This document shows, in pieces, positions 1-8,901 of a DNA stretch of 64,000 nt. Source of the stretch: Bacteroidota bacterium (GTDB lineage: Bacteria > Bacteroidota > Ignavibacteria > UBA10030 > BY39); contig JAUXOG010000013.1 in the NCBI GenBank assembly GCA_030682385.1, positions 1 through 64,000 on the forward strand, in the 5' to 3' direction. The notes under the pieces are model-generated. The model saw only the letters and a list, made by a program, of their open reading frames with translations. It had not been told where the DNA came from and ran no database searches. Numbering within the stretch: the stretch's first letter is position 1; each line of letters opens with the position of its first letter. The position numbers and the translations under genes were made by a program.

Positions 1-1924
1 AAATTTCAATATCAAGTAGTGGCGAATAATTTTTTAAATAAAATATTGTGTATCTATCGACATCATTTGCGCTCAAGAAAGATTTATCTTCAACCTGAGC
101 TAATCCAGTTAGTCCGGGTTTTAACAGTGTAATTTCGTTAACAACATTCTCTATCGGAGATCCGACCAAACTATATTTACCGGATATAACTTTCGGCAGT
201 AAATAATAATAAAATTTTTGCTTAAATGCTTTCTTGAATGGAAATAAGATAACAATAATTACCGACGCTATCACTATATCGAAAACACGTTTCGTAATTT
301 GATATATTTTAGAATCTAACTTGTAGTCGATTTCGATTAACGGCAGGTCGTTCAAATTATCGATATGTGTTTTGCCGATGATTACTTCTAAACTATTTGG
401 TACCATTCGATAATTTACTTTACGTATTTTTGACCTGCCGATAACGGATAATATATCTTTATACGATAACTCATCGGTCGAAAACAACACATCGCTGATT
501 TTGTATCCTTCAATTATTTTACCGATAGTACTCACACTTCCGATAATTTCAATGCCATCTATTTTATTACCGATTTGTTTTCGATTCAAGTCGATAAATC
601 CTATAACATTATAGTCATAACGCATCGGTAAACGAAGTTTTTGCAAAAGTTGCCGGGCATTTGCAGATGTGCCTACTATCAAAGTTCTTCTTCCTCCAAA
701 ACCACTCTGACCAATTTTACTGTATCGCAATAATATCTTAATAATCAATCTCCACATCGATAGTAATACAACTGAAATCACAGCAGAATAAATTACAACA
801 ATTCGGCTAAACGCGAACTGTTTGAAAAAATATGTGAGTGCCGAAATAATTGTGAACCCAATAATTACCGAAAGTATTATCCGTGTGATTGAGTTTTTAT
901 GTTTACTATATCCTCCTGAAAAGTAATTGGTGGTAACAACAGCCAATGCCGGTATTAAAGCCATTGGCAAAAGGGCATAGTCGGGTATATTGACAGTTTT
1001 ACCGAATCGAAAATAAAAACCTAGAACGATAGAAAAGTTAATTAAAACCCAATCTGTCAGAGGTATAATCGAAGACTTTATAAGTCTGGTGAAAGACGCT
1101 AACCACGACCGAAATACGATAGCCAGGTGTAATATGAAAAGGATGAGAGTGGAGTGGTTGAGATGTTTCCTGACAAAAATGTGCATAGCATTGTAAAACA
1201 TTTTGATGTCGTCAAGGCTGCTCTGTTTTGTGCTCTCACCTTTGTAATGGATAATTTGAGTTTTGTGGTAGTACATAACCTTCCAACCCGCTTTGATGAT
1301 TCGATAGCACCAATCGAGGTCTTCGCCATACATAAAATAGGATTCGTCGAGTTTGCCAACTTGTTCGTAAACATCACGCCGTAAAAACATAAACGAACCG
1401 CTGACAGCTTCTACCTCATAAGTTTCATTCGGGTTTAAATAAGTTAAATTATACTTACCGAATAATTTAGTATTAGGGAATAAAGCACTCAAACCCGAAA
1501 CTTTAGTAAACGCCGACCAAGGAGTCGGTATGCTGCGCCGGCAGGCAAGTTGTAAACTGCCATCAGGATTCAGAATTTTACAACCGGCAAGCCCGATTTG
1601 CGGATTGTTTTCGAGATATTCAATTAGCGAAGTCAGTGTATCTTCTTGAACAATCGTGTCGGGATTTATCAAAAGTATATATTTCCCTGAAGATTGCGTT
1701 AGTGCAATGTTGTTAGCAGCGGCAAATCCTAAATTAGTTTGATTTATGATAAGTTTGACATCAGGAAATTTTGCCTGAACTAATTCAACGCTGCCATCAT
1801 CCGAAGCGTTGTCAACAACGAAGATTTCCCCCTCGATGTTTCGCAATGCTTTATGGATTGAAAGCAGTGCGTTCTCTAAAAAAGAACGAACATTGTAGTT
1901 TACTATTATTACCGTGAGTTGCAT
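1..1924 (-). CDS. GT2 glycosyltransferase fused to a polyprenyl-glycosylphosphotransferase-like membrane protein (3' end outside window)
   Basis: The frame is open from an ATG at 1924 to the window edge (641 codons). Residues 1-235 form a family 2 glycosyltransferase of the rhamnosyltransferase type (VDNASDDGS near 38-45, NPDT near 87-90, GED at 200-202). Next come hydrophobic helices, a nucleotide-binding-like domain (TLIVGTSANARQLL) and a C-terminal part starting KRVFDIV near residue 543, as in WbaP/WcaJ sugar transferases. That last part is odd: it passes from the membrane helix almost directly to a YSLVGSP...KPGLTGLAQV segment, so the central catalytic block (KFRSM and LDEIPQ motifs, intact in the paralogue at 4142-5539) is missing in frame. 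The GT2 half is probably active; the phosphotransferase half probably is not. The start lies 3 bp after the stop of the mannose synthase gene. Confidence 0.82.
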   Translation of the reverse strand, partial: MQLTVIIVNYNVRSFLENALLSIHKALRNIEGEIFVVDNASDDGSVELVQAKFPDVKLIINQTNLGFAAANNIALTQSSGKYILLINPDTIVQEDTLTSLIEYLENNPQIGLAGCKILNPDGSLQLACRRSIPTPWSAFTKVSGLSALFPNTKLFGKYNLTYLNPNETYEVEAVSGSFMFLRRDVYEQVGKLDESYFMYGEDLDWCYRIIKAGWKVMYYHKTQIIHYKGESTKQSSLDDIKMFYNAMHIFVRKHLNHSTLILFILHLAIVFRSWLASFTRLIKSSIIPLTDWVLINFSIVLGFYFRFGKTVNIPDYALLPMALIPALAVVTTNYFSGGYSKHKNSITRIILSVIIGFTIISALTYFFKQFAFSRIVVIYSAVISVVLLSMWRLIIKILLRYSKIGQSGFGGRRTLIVGTSANARQLLQKLRLPMRYDYNVIGFIDLNRKQIGNKIDGIEIIGSVSTIGKIIEGYKISDVLFSTDELSYKDILSVIGRSKIRKVNYRMVPNSLEVIIGKTHIDNLNDLPLIEIDYKLDSKIYQITKRVFDIVIASVIIVILFPFKKAFKQKFYYYLLPKVISGKYSLVGSPIENVVNEITLLKPGLTGLAQVEDKSFLSANDVDRYTIFYLKNYSPLLDIEI

Positions 1925-1927
1925 TAA

Positions 1928-2644
1928 TTAAATTTTGCCAAACAAACTTTGAAATTTTAGTTTCCATACCAAAAACACTGCTTCGTAAATAATATTTTTG
2001 GACATTTTTGAAGTACCGTGTGTTCGATCTACAAAAATAATCGGGTGTTCTACAATTTTAAATCCCTTTTTCCAAGCTTTGAAATTCATTTCGATCTGGA
2101 AAGCATAACCATTCGAGTGGATTGCATCCAAATCTATTGCTTCTAAAACTTTTCGACGAAAACACTTGAACCCACCTGTAGTGTCTTTAATCGACATGCC
2201 GGTGATAATTCGTGTATATAAACTTGCACCGTAGGATAAAATCAATCTTCGTATGGGCCAGTTTAAAATTCTAACACCATCTATGTATCGTGAACCCAAA
2301 ACAACATCAAAGTCCTTTATCTTTTTTAAAAAGTTAGGAATTTCGTTCGGGTCATGCGAGAAATCGGCATCCATCTCCATCACGTAATCGAATTTTTTCT
2401 CGATAGCATATTTGAAACCTGCAACGTATGCGGTTCCTAATCCCATTTTGCCGGATCGCTTAATCAAGTGTATTCGAGAATTACCGGCTTGCATACGTTC
2501 GACTATCGATCCCGTGCCATCGGGTGAGTTGTCGTCCACAATCAGCATTTCGACTTCGGAGTCTTGAGATAAGACTGCATTTATAAGCCGTTCGGCGTTA
2601 TCGGCTTCGTTGTAAGTTGGTGTTATGACTAATGTTTTTGGCAT
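1928..2644 (-). CDS. Polyprenyl-phosphate mannose synthase (dolichol-phosphate mannosyltransferase family, GT2)
   Basis: The 238-residue protein is a GT2 enzyme of the DPM1/Ppm1 type, which transfers mannose from GDP-mannose to a polyprenyl phosphate. Visible motifs are VITPTYNEADN at the N terminus, VDDNSPDGTG near 37-46 and the metal/nucleotide DAD in MEMDADFSHDP near 91-101. It has the short single-domain form, without the C-terminal GtrA-like membrane domain of some relatives, so it probably sits at the inner membrane surface. It lies 20 bp downstream of the DegT gene and 3 bp upstream of the GT2 fusion, suggesting one transcript. The lipid-linked mannose could feed a GT-C enzyme such as the DUF2723 protein at 54472-57165; that link is inference. 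The sugar could also be glucose, which sequence alone does not settle. Confidence 0.85.
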   Translation of the reverse strand: MPKTLVITPTYNEADNAERLINAVLSQDSEVEMLIVDDNSPDGTGSIVERMQAGNSRIHLIKRSGKMGLGTAYVAGFKYAIEKKFDYVMEMDADFSHDPNEIPNFLKKIKDFDVVLGSRYIDGVRILNWPIRRLILSYGASLYTRIITGMSIKDTTGGFKCFRRKVLEAIDLDAIHSNGYAFQIEMNFKAWKKGFKIVEHPIIFVDRTHGTSKMSKNIIYEAVFLVWKLKFQSLFGKI

Positions 2645-2664
2645 AAACTAATTCCAAATGGTTG

Positions 2665-3771
2665 TTAGATTGTGTTTAAAAAATTTTTAACTTCGCTGGC
2701 AATGTATTCCTGCATCTCAAAAGTAAGTTCAGTGTGCATCGGAAGTGAAATTACTTCGTCGGTCATCTGTTCGGTAACCGGTAATTTTAAATTGGGCGAT
2801 ACCAGATTGACGTATGCTTGCTGCTTGTGAAGAGGAACAGGATAATAAATTGCGTGAGGAATACCTTTCGATTTTAAATGTTCTGCTAACTTGTCCCGCT
2901 GCGGAACGCGTAGCGTGTATTGATGGAAAATATGTTTAGCATAGTCTTTCACTTTGGGTGTAATCGCTGGTGTGTTCTCGAAAAGCTTATTATAAATTCC
3001 GGCTGCTTTACGGCGGGCTTCGTTCCAATTGTCCAAATATTTTAACTTAACATTTAGTACGGCAGCTTGTATTGAATCGAGTCGGCTGTTAACTCCGAGA
3101 ATTTCATGATAATATCGTACTTTAGAGCCGTGTAAAATAATCATTCTTAATTTTTCCGCAAGCTGGTCGTTGTTTGTTACAACCATTCCGGCATCTCCGT
3201 ATGCACCAAGGTTTTTGCTCGGGAAGAAGCTAATAGAGCCGATATCGCCGATTGTGCTAACCTTCTTGCCTTTATAGTCCGTGCCCATTGCTTGTGCAGT
3301 ATCCTCAATTATATGCAAACCATATTTTTTTGCAATTTGCATTATGGGATCCATATCTACCGAATGGCCATAAAGGTGGACGGGTATAATTGCTTTAGCA
3401 TTTTTTGTTATAGCCGCTTCGATTTTTGTAGCGTCGATATTAAATGTATCGGGTTCAATGTCAACATAAATAGGTTTTGCACCTAACAATGCAATAGTTT
3501 CCACAGTCGCAACGAAAGTAAATGAAGTTGTTATTACTTCGTCTCCGGGCCCGATGTTAAGAGCCATTAGAGCGACCTGTAACGCATCAGTCCCTGAGGC
3601 GCAACCAATTGCATGTTTCACTCCTAAATATTTTGCGGTATTGGACTCGAAATCCGAAACCGTTTTGCCAAGTATGAAGTGTCCGGTATCGAGTACTGAA
3701 TGAATTGCTGCATCAATTTCTGGTTTTATTTTTTTGTATTGATTAACTAAGTCAACGAGTTGTAAGTTCAT
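2665..3771 (-). CDS. DegT/DnrJ/EryC1/StrS family PLP-dependent sugar aminotransferase
   Basis: This 368-residue protein has the fold-type I aminotransferase pattern of the DegT family, which aminates nucleotide-linked 3- or 4-keto sugars. The PLP-binding lysine lies in SFFPSKNLGAYGDAGM near residue 184. Other family marks are GCASGTDALQVAL near 57-69, DEVITTSFTFVAT near 77-89, VHLYG and IIEDTAQAMG. The dTDP-glucose 4,6-dehydratase at 16543-17574 could supply a keto-sugar substrate, so an amino-deoxy sugar in the exopolysaccharide is likely. The exact product (for example Fuc3N, Qui3N or a 4-amino sugar) cannot be read from the sequence. It leads a three-gene group with the mannose synthase and the GT2 fusion, behind a repeat-rich spacer. 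Confidence 0.9.
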   Translation of the reverse strand: MNLQLVDLVNQYKKIKPEIDAAIHSVLDTGHFILGKTVSDFESNTAKYLGVKHAIGCASGTDALQVALMALNIGPGDEVITTSFTFVATVETIALLGAKPIYVDIEPDTFNIDATKIEAAITKNAKAIIPVHLYGHSVDMDPIMQIAKKYGLHIIEDTAQAMGTDYKGKKVSTIGDIGSISFFPSKNLGAYGDAGMVVTNNDQLAEKLRMIILHGSKVRYYHEILGVNSRLDSIQAAVLNVKLKYLDNWNEARRKAAGIYNKLFENTPAITPKVKDYAKHIFHQYTLRVPQRDKLAEHLKSKGIPHAIYYPVPLHKQQAYVNLVSPNLKLPVTEQMTDEVISLPMHTELTFEMQEYIASEVKNFLNTI

Positions 3772-3856
3772 AGTTTTTATTTTCCATTTTATTCTTTATG
3801 TTTGTTGTATTGAATAATCAATAATTTGTCATGTTGAGGAGGCTGACCAATAAGTT

Positions 3857-4017
3857 TGTTTTCTCGTTACATTCTTCGACTTGTCGTCGAAGAACACTCG
3901 AAAACCGACAGGGTATGCAGGTTCTCGAGTGCGATTTCGTAGAAATCGTGTATCGAGAGAACATTTTAGTCAACCACAAACTTTGTCGAAACACTTGTGG
4001 TGAGTGTAACGAACAAT
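3857..4017. repeat. Intergenic block of nested inverted repeats
   Basis: The spacer between the DegT gene and the initiating sugar transferase gene is full of short perfect inverted repeats. These are TTCTTCGAC/GTCGAAGAA at 3872-3880 and 3886-3894, CGATTTC/GAAATCG at 3932-3938 and 3942-3948, GTTCTC/GAGAAC at 3921-3926 and 3957-3962, CACTCG/CGAGTG at 3895-3900 and 3926-3931 (competing with the previous stem), CCACAA/TTGTGG at 3974-3979 and 3995-4000, and outer arms CGTTAC/GTAACG at 3865-3870 and 4006-4011. Such a layout could be a structured RNA leader, a decayed palindromic element or a MITE-like insert. I do not recognise a named family. The open frame across it looks incidental. Confidence 0.6.
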
Positions 4018-4034
4018 GTTTTAGAACTTAAAAA

Positions 4035-4080
4035 CACCCTTCGACTTCGTTCCGTTTTACGGGACTTCGCTCAGGGTGAC
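4035..4080. repeat. Imperfect palindromic intergenic repeat (CACCCT...AGGGTG)
   Basis: The segment begins CACCCTTCGACTTCG and ends CTTCGCTCAGGGTGAC. Its ends pair over CACCCT/AGGGTG, an inner CCGT/ACGG stem can form, and the heptamer GACTTCG or ACTTCGC occurs on both sides. Short intergenic palindromes of this general sequence are, as far as I recall, dispersed in genomes of this phylum. Within this window I see only this copy. It sits directly next to the nested repeats at 3857-4017 and might act as a terminator or as a dispersed repeat. Confidence 0.5.
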
Positions 4081-4141
4081 TATCTACAAATTTTTTCAGA
4101 TGTCTCTTGTTGGCATTCCATAATATGAATATTTAGATTTT

Positions 4142-5539
4142 TTAATGTCCTTTACCTAATAAAACCACTGCTATAGTATGGAAGAGTATTTTGAAATCCA
4201 TTCTTAAGGACATGTTCTCAATATAAAATAAATCGTACTGCACTTTCTTCTTAACGTCTTCAATGCTTTCATCGTATTTATGTTTTACTTGTGCCCATCC
4301 GGTAATACCGGGTCGAATTTTTAGCCGCCGCTTGTAAAGAGGTATTTCCTTTGTGAGTTGTTCCACAAAAAAAGGCCGCTCTGGTCTCGGACCGATTAGA
4401 CTCATGTGTCCATCTAAAACATTTATGAATTGTGGGATTTCGTCCAACCTTAGTTTGCGTAAAAATTTTCCTACGCGTGTAGCTCTGGCGTCATCCTTGT
4501 TCGCCCATACCGGTCCCGATTTATGCTCGGCGTTTTCAACCATCGAACGGAACTTTATTATCTTGAAATATTTTTCATCTTTTCCTACACGTTCCTGAGT
4601 ATAAAATATCGGTCCTTTCGATTCGAGTTTAATTGCGATAGCCAAAATAATCCAAATCGGTAATCCAAGAAAAAGTATTAAGAATGATACACATATGTCT
4701 ATTAATCTTTTAACAGCGTGTTCCCACGGCTGCATTAACTCGGTAGAGATTTCAATTAACGGAAAACCGTAAATTTGGTTTGTGCGCGCCTGCCCGCTTA
4801 TGATATCGTATAAGTCTGGTATTATCTTAATTCTAACATCGTTACCGTTGCACGCAGCGATTACATTCAACAATTTATCGTGCTCAGTTGAATCGAGGGC
4901 TATAAGAACGTCTTTCACCTTGTAATGTTCGCTTATTGTGGGTAGGTCTTTTATAGTACCGAATACACTTACACCTTTGTAATTTGCATCTTCTTTCTCA
5001 GTTGAAACAAATCCGATAACATTGTGTCCTAACGCTGGATATTGTTTGAGTCGGTCAAACAACTCTATCGCTTTCTCATTCCAGCCTACAATGATTGTAT
5101 TGTTCAATCCGATACCGCGTAATAGCAGACTCCGTTGGAATGTATGATATAACAATCTGCCGGTGGAAGTAAACCCTAAAAGTAAAGACCAGTAGATTAA
5201 TATCAGAAAACGTGAGTGCATCGGAGAGCCAACGCTCTGGTCGTCCATGAATATTATGAAGAACAAGAATAAGGTACCGAAAACAGAAGCTTTAGCGAGA
5301 GCAATAAATTCATCGAGACGTGATTGAGCACGCCATGTGCGATACAACCCGAAGAAGAAAAAAATGAACAGCCAATAGACTAAAATGATTATCATTGGCA
5401 GCCATAAATCGGGTTCGATGGCATAGGATACCCAACCGCTTCGAATTCTGAACAAATAATAAGCGAACCAAGCTAAATTAATAGCTAAGAAGTCTATCAG
5501 TAATAAAAAGTATTTTTCTTTTGAAAATCGACCTTGCAT
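4142..5539 (-). CDS. Undecaprenyl-phosphate sugar phosphotransferase (WcaJ/WbaP-like, initiates exopolysaccharide synthesis)
   Basis: The 465-residue protein matches polyprenyl glycosylphosphotransferases, which move a sugar-1-phosphate from a nucleotide sugar to undecaprenyl phosphate and start repeat-unit assembly. The N-terminal 115 residues hold four hydrophobic helices, then comes a CoA-binding-like domain (IIVGWNEKAIELFDRL), then the sugar transferase domain from KRLIDICVS near residue 275. All catalytic motifs are present: GPIFYTQERVG, KFRSM, the DE pair in LRLDEIPQ, MSLIGPRPERP and RPGITGWAQV. It is isolated from the upstream glycosyltransferases by about 300 bp, so it may have its own promoter. 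It is the intact counterpart of the degenerate domain in the fusion at 1-1924. Which sugar it uses (glucose, galactose or another) is unknown. Confidence 0.92.
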   Translation of the reverse strand: MQGRFSKEKYFLLLIDFLAINLAWFAYYLFRIRSGWVSYAIEPDLWLPMIIILVYWLFIFFFFGLYRTWRAQSRLDEFIALAKASVFGTLFLFFIIFMDDQSVGSPMHSRFLILIYWSLLLGFTSTGRLLYHTFQRSLLLRGIGLNNTIIVGWNEKAIELFDRLKQYPALGHNVIGFVSTEKEDANYKGVSVFGTIKDLPTISEHYKVKDVLIALDSTEHDKLLNVIAACNGNDVRIKIIPDLYDIISGQARTNQIYGFPLIEISTELMQPWEHAVKRLIDICVSFLILFLGLPIWIILAIAIKLESKGPIFYTQERVGKDEKYFKIIKFRSMVENAEHKSGPVWANKDDARATRVGKFLRKLRLDEIPQFINVLDGHMSLIGPRPERPFFVEQLTKEIPLYKRRLKIRPGITGWAQVKHKYDESIEDVKKKVQYDLFYIENMSLRMDFKILFHTIAVVLLGKGH

Positions 5540-5846
5540 AATTAGTATTAAGATAAAAGATTATCGTAAAGATTACAAACCATTGAGAGAACTCTTGTAA
5601 ACCTTACAGAGCCACTCACAAATTTCAAAAACTACTTTCGTATGACATCCCAAGTTGGGCGTTTACGTCGAAAAGATGAATCTTGCAAATCCTACAAAAT
5701 ACGTTGTATTCATTGCAATAAAATAATATAGTAATCTGAATATATCAAGACTAATTTTCTTCAGTTAAAAAAGGAATCCGATCGCGACTATAATTGTTGG
5801 AAATTAGGAGATAGTCTTCCATCAAAAATATTCAATGTACTTTTCT
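5540..5846. other. Intergenic spacer of about 300 bp, no gene seen
   Basis: No open frame with coding character, repeat array or RNA gene is visible here. A short palindrome CCCAAGTTGGG lies at 5649-5659. The bases just upstream of the sugar transferase gene contain TTGTAA-N17-TATCTT on the minus strand, but that match is weak and would leave almost no leader, so I do not call it a promoter. Confidence 0.5.
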
Positions 5847-7088
5847 TTAATAACATTCAGTAGAAATATTTTTTAATATATTAAAGTAACTCATTGCAGA
5901 CTTCTCAAGTGTGTAATGATCCTCAAAATATTGTCGACCGTTTGCCCCCTCTTTACGAATCCTTTCCGCGTCAGCATAATAAGAACGTATTATATTGGCT
6001 AACGAGTCAGCATCATTCTGTTCTATACTGACTCCACAGTTGGCAGCGCGGATAATATTAGCAACTTCAGAAGTAGACTCAACTAAAGCTATCACTGGTT
6101 TCCCGCTCGCCAAAATAGAATAGAATTTGCTAGGCATTGATAGACCATCGATTCCCTTTTCCAAAGCTACAATTGAAATATCAGAACAGGTAAGGCTAAA
6201 AGGGAGAATATTACGAGGTTGATATGGGAAAAACTGAATATTTGATAAACCCATCTCCTCTGTCATTTTCATTAAACCGGGTTGTTTTGCCCCATCTCCA
6301 ATGAATATAAAACAGATGTTCTCATGTTTCAACTTGTTAGCTGACAGTATTATCGTCTCTAAGGGATGAGAAAGACCGAAGTTACCAGAATAGAGCACAA
6401 TAAATTTATCTCTTAAACTATGTTGTACAGCAAATGGATTATCATCTTTACTAATAACCTTAATGAAATTACCATTAACCCAATTATGTATAACAAAGAT
6501 TTTATCACTGTTACTCAATCGGTATTTATGAAATTTCTTAACAAGTGTATTACGCATTGATTCACTCAAGACTACAACTGCCGAAGCTTTTTGATAAATA
6601 AGTTTGTTGATCAAATTCCATCCCCTATAAAAATACCCTCCTTTTTTTAGATAATTCAACTGAACGGCTATATCAGGATATATATCATTCACAAGCCAGA
6701 CATATTTCCTTTTTTTTAAGATAGAAAAAAAATATCCGATAAACGGAAGAAATGGTGGATTAGAAACGAGCATCAGTATAGAATCATTGGGTTGCCTCAG
6801 TAACTTTATAAAAACAGATATAAAAAATAATAAAGAATTTGTAATTCTACCGAGTAAAAAATTTTTATCAAACCTTGTCGCCCATGTACGATATATTATC
6901 ACTCCATCTACAACTTCAGTGGCGATGGTTTTTTTATTGCCCGAATATGATGGTTGCGCTGTAAGGACAACGACCTTACAACCCAACCTACTTAATTCTA
7001 TCGATAATTCACTTAATAATTGGCCCGTTGCTGCAACGTCAGGGTAAAAATATTGAGAAACAATTTGAATTTTGATTTGAGAATTCAT
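5847..7088 (-). CDS. Glycosyltransferase family 4 (WbuB-like)
   Basis: The 413-residue protein has a GT-B fold of family GT4. The N-terminal Rossmann domain starts IQIVSQYFYPDVAATGQLLSE, and the C-terminal donor-binding half carries VLYSGNFGLSHPLETII near 230-246, FIGDGAKQPGLM, and GLSMPSKFYSILASGKPVIA near 320-339. This pattern is close to WbuB-type fucosyl- or N-acetylfucosaminyl transferases, but the donor sugar cannot be fixed. It is the last gene of the long exopolysaccharide operon, 19 bp after the GT2 gene upstream, and is followed by a 300 bp spacer. It is expected to act on the lipid-linked repeat unit at the cytoplasmic face of the membrane. Confidence 0.88.
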   Translation of the reverse strand: MNSQIKIQIVSQYFYPDVAATGQLLSELSIELSRLGCKVVVLTAQPSYSGNKKTIATEVVDGVIIYRTWATRFDKNFLLGRITNSLLFFISVFIKLLRQPNDSILMLVSNPPFLPFIGYFFSILKKRKYVWLVNDIYPDIAVQLNYLKKGGYFYRGWNLINKLIYQKASAVVVLSESMRNTLVKKFHKYRLSNSDKIFVIHNWVNGNFIKVISKDDNPFAVQHSLRDKFIVLYSGNFGLSHPLETIILSANKLKHENICFIFIGDGAKQPGLMKMTEEMGLSNIQFFPYQPRNILPFSLTCSDISIVALEKGIDGLSMPSKFYSILASGKPVIALVESTSEVANIIRAANCGVSIEQNDADSLANIIRSYYADAERIRKEGANGRQYFEDHYTLEKSAMSYFNILKNISTECY

Positions 7089-7107
7089 ATGATTTATTTA
7101 GTAATAA

Positions 7108-8088
7108 TTATTTTTTCGCGAGTATTCCATCTCGCAAACCCTGCCAGATCGCCCATAGCTGTTTAGGTGTTTTTCGAGGATAATTAAAAAGATTTATTAA
7201 GATTACGAGTGACTTAATTGCAGAAATTAAAACAGTAAAGATTATCACATAAAAACGATAATACCATGGTTCCGTTTCAAAAGCCCATATTCGATTTCGT
7301 GTATGATAATACAGATATAATTCGGTGTAGTTTAGCCATCCCTTCCCGCCACCACTCTTATGATAAGCCACTGCTGAAGGGACATAAACGATTTTATATT
7401 TTGATGAGATACGCAGAGAATATTCAACATCTTCAAAATACATAAAATATTTCTCATCAAAAAGCCCGGCTTCTTCTAACATACTATTACGCATGAGAAC
7501 TAATACCCCGCAGGCAAAATCTGTATAACATAGACTTTCAGCCTTCTGCATAAATTTTAAATAATTACCTTTGTTCACTCCAGTACAAAGCCACCAATTC
7601 ATTTTCCCGGCTGAAGAGAATATTTCATTTGGCACAGACTGATAATATACCTTACAAGTAACCATACCGACAGCAGATTGCTTCTCTGCACTATTTACCA
7701 TCGGTTCAAGAAAGGTTGGTTCAACAATTACATCGTTGTTAATAACTAGAACATAGTCAGTACCCTTCTCCACAGCAAAGCGTATCCCCAAATTGTTTCC
7801 TGCAGCATATCCGGTATTCTCCTCTATGAGTATTATAGGCAAGTTCGGAAATTCCGCTTTAAGCCGTAGGCCACTGTCATCTGGAGAGCCATTATCCACT
7901 AACACAAAACTCAGGTTAGAGTAGGTTGAATTCTGAAGTGATCGAATACATTTGACTGTATCTTCATAACCATTATAGTTTAGAATAACGGCCGTCACTC
8001 TAGGAAGCTCGTCTTTTCGCTGTTTTATATTTTCATTGGCACAATTCATATTACGTTGAATTTTTGAAAACGGATTATAGTATTTCAT
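7108..8088 (-). CDS. Glycosyltransferase family 2 (rhamnosyltransferase-like)
   Basis: This 326-residue protein is a GT2 enzyme. VTAVILNYNGYEDTVKCIRSL starts the nucleotide-binding fold near residue 31, VDNGSPDDSG and INNDVIVEP give the acidic donor and metal motifs, and FEDVEYSLRIS lies near the catalytic base position. A hydrophobic stretch near the C terminus (FYVIIFTVLISAIKSLVILINLF) is probably a membrane anchor. About 30 residues precede the first beta strand, so translation may start later than the ATG used here; no strong ribosome binding site decides it. It is part of the tightly packed glycosyltransferase series and probably adds one sugar of the repeat unit. The sugar is unknown. 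Confidence 0.85.
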   Translation of the reverse strand: MKYYNPFSKIQRNMNCANENIKQRKDELPRVTAVILNYNGYEDTVKCIRSLQNSTYSNLSFVLVDNGSPDDSGLRLKAEFPNLPIILIEENTGYAAGNNLGIRFAVEKGTDYVLVINNDVIVEPTFLEPMVNSAEKQSAVGMVTCKVYYQSVPNEIFSSAGKMNWWLCTGVNKGNYLKFMQKAESLCYTDFACGVLVLMRNSMLEEAGLFDEKYFMYFEDVEYSLRISSKYKIVYVPSAVAYHKSGGGKGWLNYTELYLYYHTRNRIWAFETEPWYYRFYVIIFTVLISAIKSLVILINLFNYPRKTPKQLWAIWQGLRDGILAKK

Positions 8089-8115
8089 GTATAAAAACGT
8101 TCATTATTTCTATAT

Positions 8116-8901
8116 CTAAATTCTTCGAGCGAGTATTAATCTTATGAAATTATTAAATTCTTCCTCAGTTCCTTCCCGTCGAATTCCATTCTTAATTGTG
8201 TAGTAAACAAAGAAACCATAATTTCTCAATAGAAAATACCAATGAGGTTTGCGATGTCTACTATAGCTCAAATTTGGGTCAAGATCCTCAATGAAATCGT
8301 CACTGTTTTCTATATCAGCAAACCATCCATAGGGAGGGTGGTACCCCGCCTTAATAATTTTTAGAGTATGGTCAACATGTTCGTGGAAATTCTTATAAAA
8401 TTCATCCATCAATCCAATTTTTTCGATAATCGATCGATGATAATATGAAAATGCACCAACAGGATATTGGTAGAACACTACTCGATCCCTTGGAGATACT
8501 TTAATCACTTTTCTTGGATTCGGTGTTCCCGTTACTGTTTTATTAGCAGGTCCATGGAGACCATAATTTAGATGGGGCAACGATGCATTCTCTGCTATAC
8601 GAATGTAATTGTTAAAAACGTTTATATTTTTTATCTTTATGTCGTCCTCGCATAAAAAGATGTGTTCACATTCTTCATCCAACAGGTATCGCAAAGCATC
8701 GTTCTTTGAAATTCCAACTCCTTTATTTTTGCGGTGTTGAATAATCTTGGTTATTATCTGAGGATATGAACTCTCTGGATAAGGCTCACCATCATTGACT
8801 ACAACTAATCGTTCAACGGGTGGAATGCTATTGATACAATTGATAAACAATGGTAACCGATTAAACGTTATAACTCCTACTCCAATTCGACCTTTGATCA
8901 T
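8116..8901 (-). CDS. Glycosyltransferase family 2-like protein
   Basis: From MIKGRIGVGVITFNRLPLF the 261-residue protein has the GT2 start, then VVNDGEPYP, the acidic motif LCEDDIKIKN, and HEHVDHTLKIIKAGY further on. The frame is open to an upstream ATG at 8976, but I chose 8901 because that ATG overlaps the stop of the preceding gene as ATGA, the same coupling seen at the next two junctions, and because the domain begins there. The protein is short and has unusual spacing between motifs, so it may belong to a divergent GT2 group. It presumably adds a sugar to the exopolysaccharide repeat unit; donor and acceptor are unknown. Confidence 0.78.
   Translation of the reverse strand: MIKGRIGVGVITFNRLPLFINCINSIPPVERLVVVNDGEPYPESSYPQIITKIIQHRKNKGVGISKNDALRYLLDEECEHIFLCEDDIKIKNINVFNNYIRIAENASLPHLNYGLHGPANKTVTGTPNPRKVIKVSPRDRVVFYQYPVGAFSYYHRSIIEKIGLMDEFYKNFHEHVDHTLKIIKAGYHPPYGWFADIENSDDFIEDLDPNLSYSRHRKPHWYFLLRNYGFFVYYTIKNGIRREGTEEEFNNFIRLILARRI

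Noticed and set aside
1099-1384. Two overlapping open frames on opposite strands
   Set aside because: They are shadows of the GT2 fusion gene, which reads through here in another frame with clear domain homology.
3831-4031. Open frame of 66 residues on the plus strand with several cysteines
   Set aside because: It covers the nested inverted repeats, has no ribosome binding site and resembles no protein; the frame is explained by the repeat sequence.
5540-5580. Promoter TTGTAA-N17-TATCTT for the initiating sugar transferase
   Set aside because: The -10 box is poor and the transcript would start almost at the ATG.
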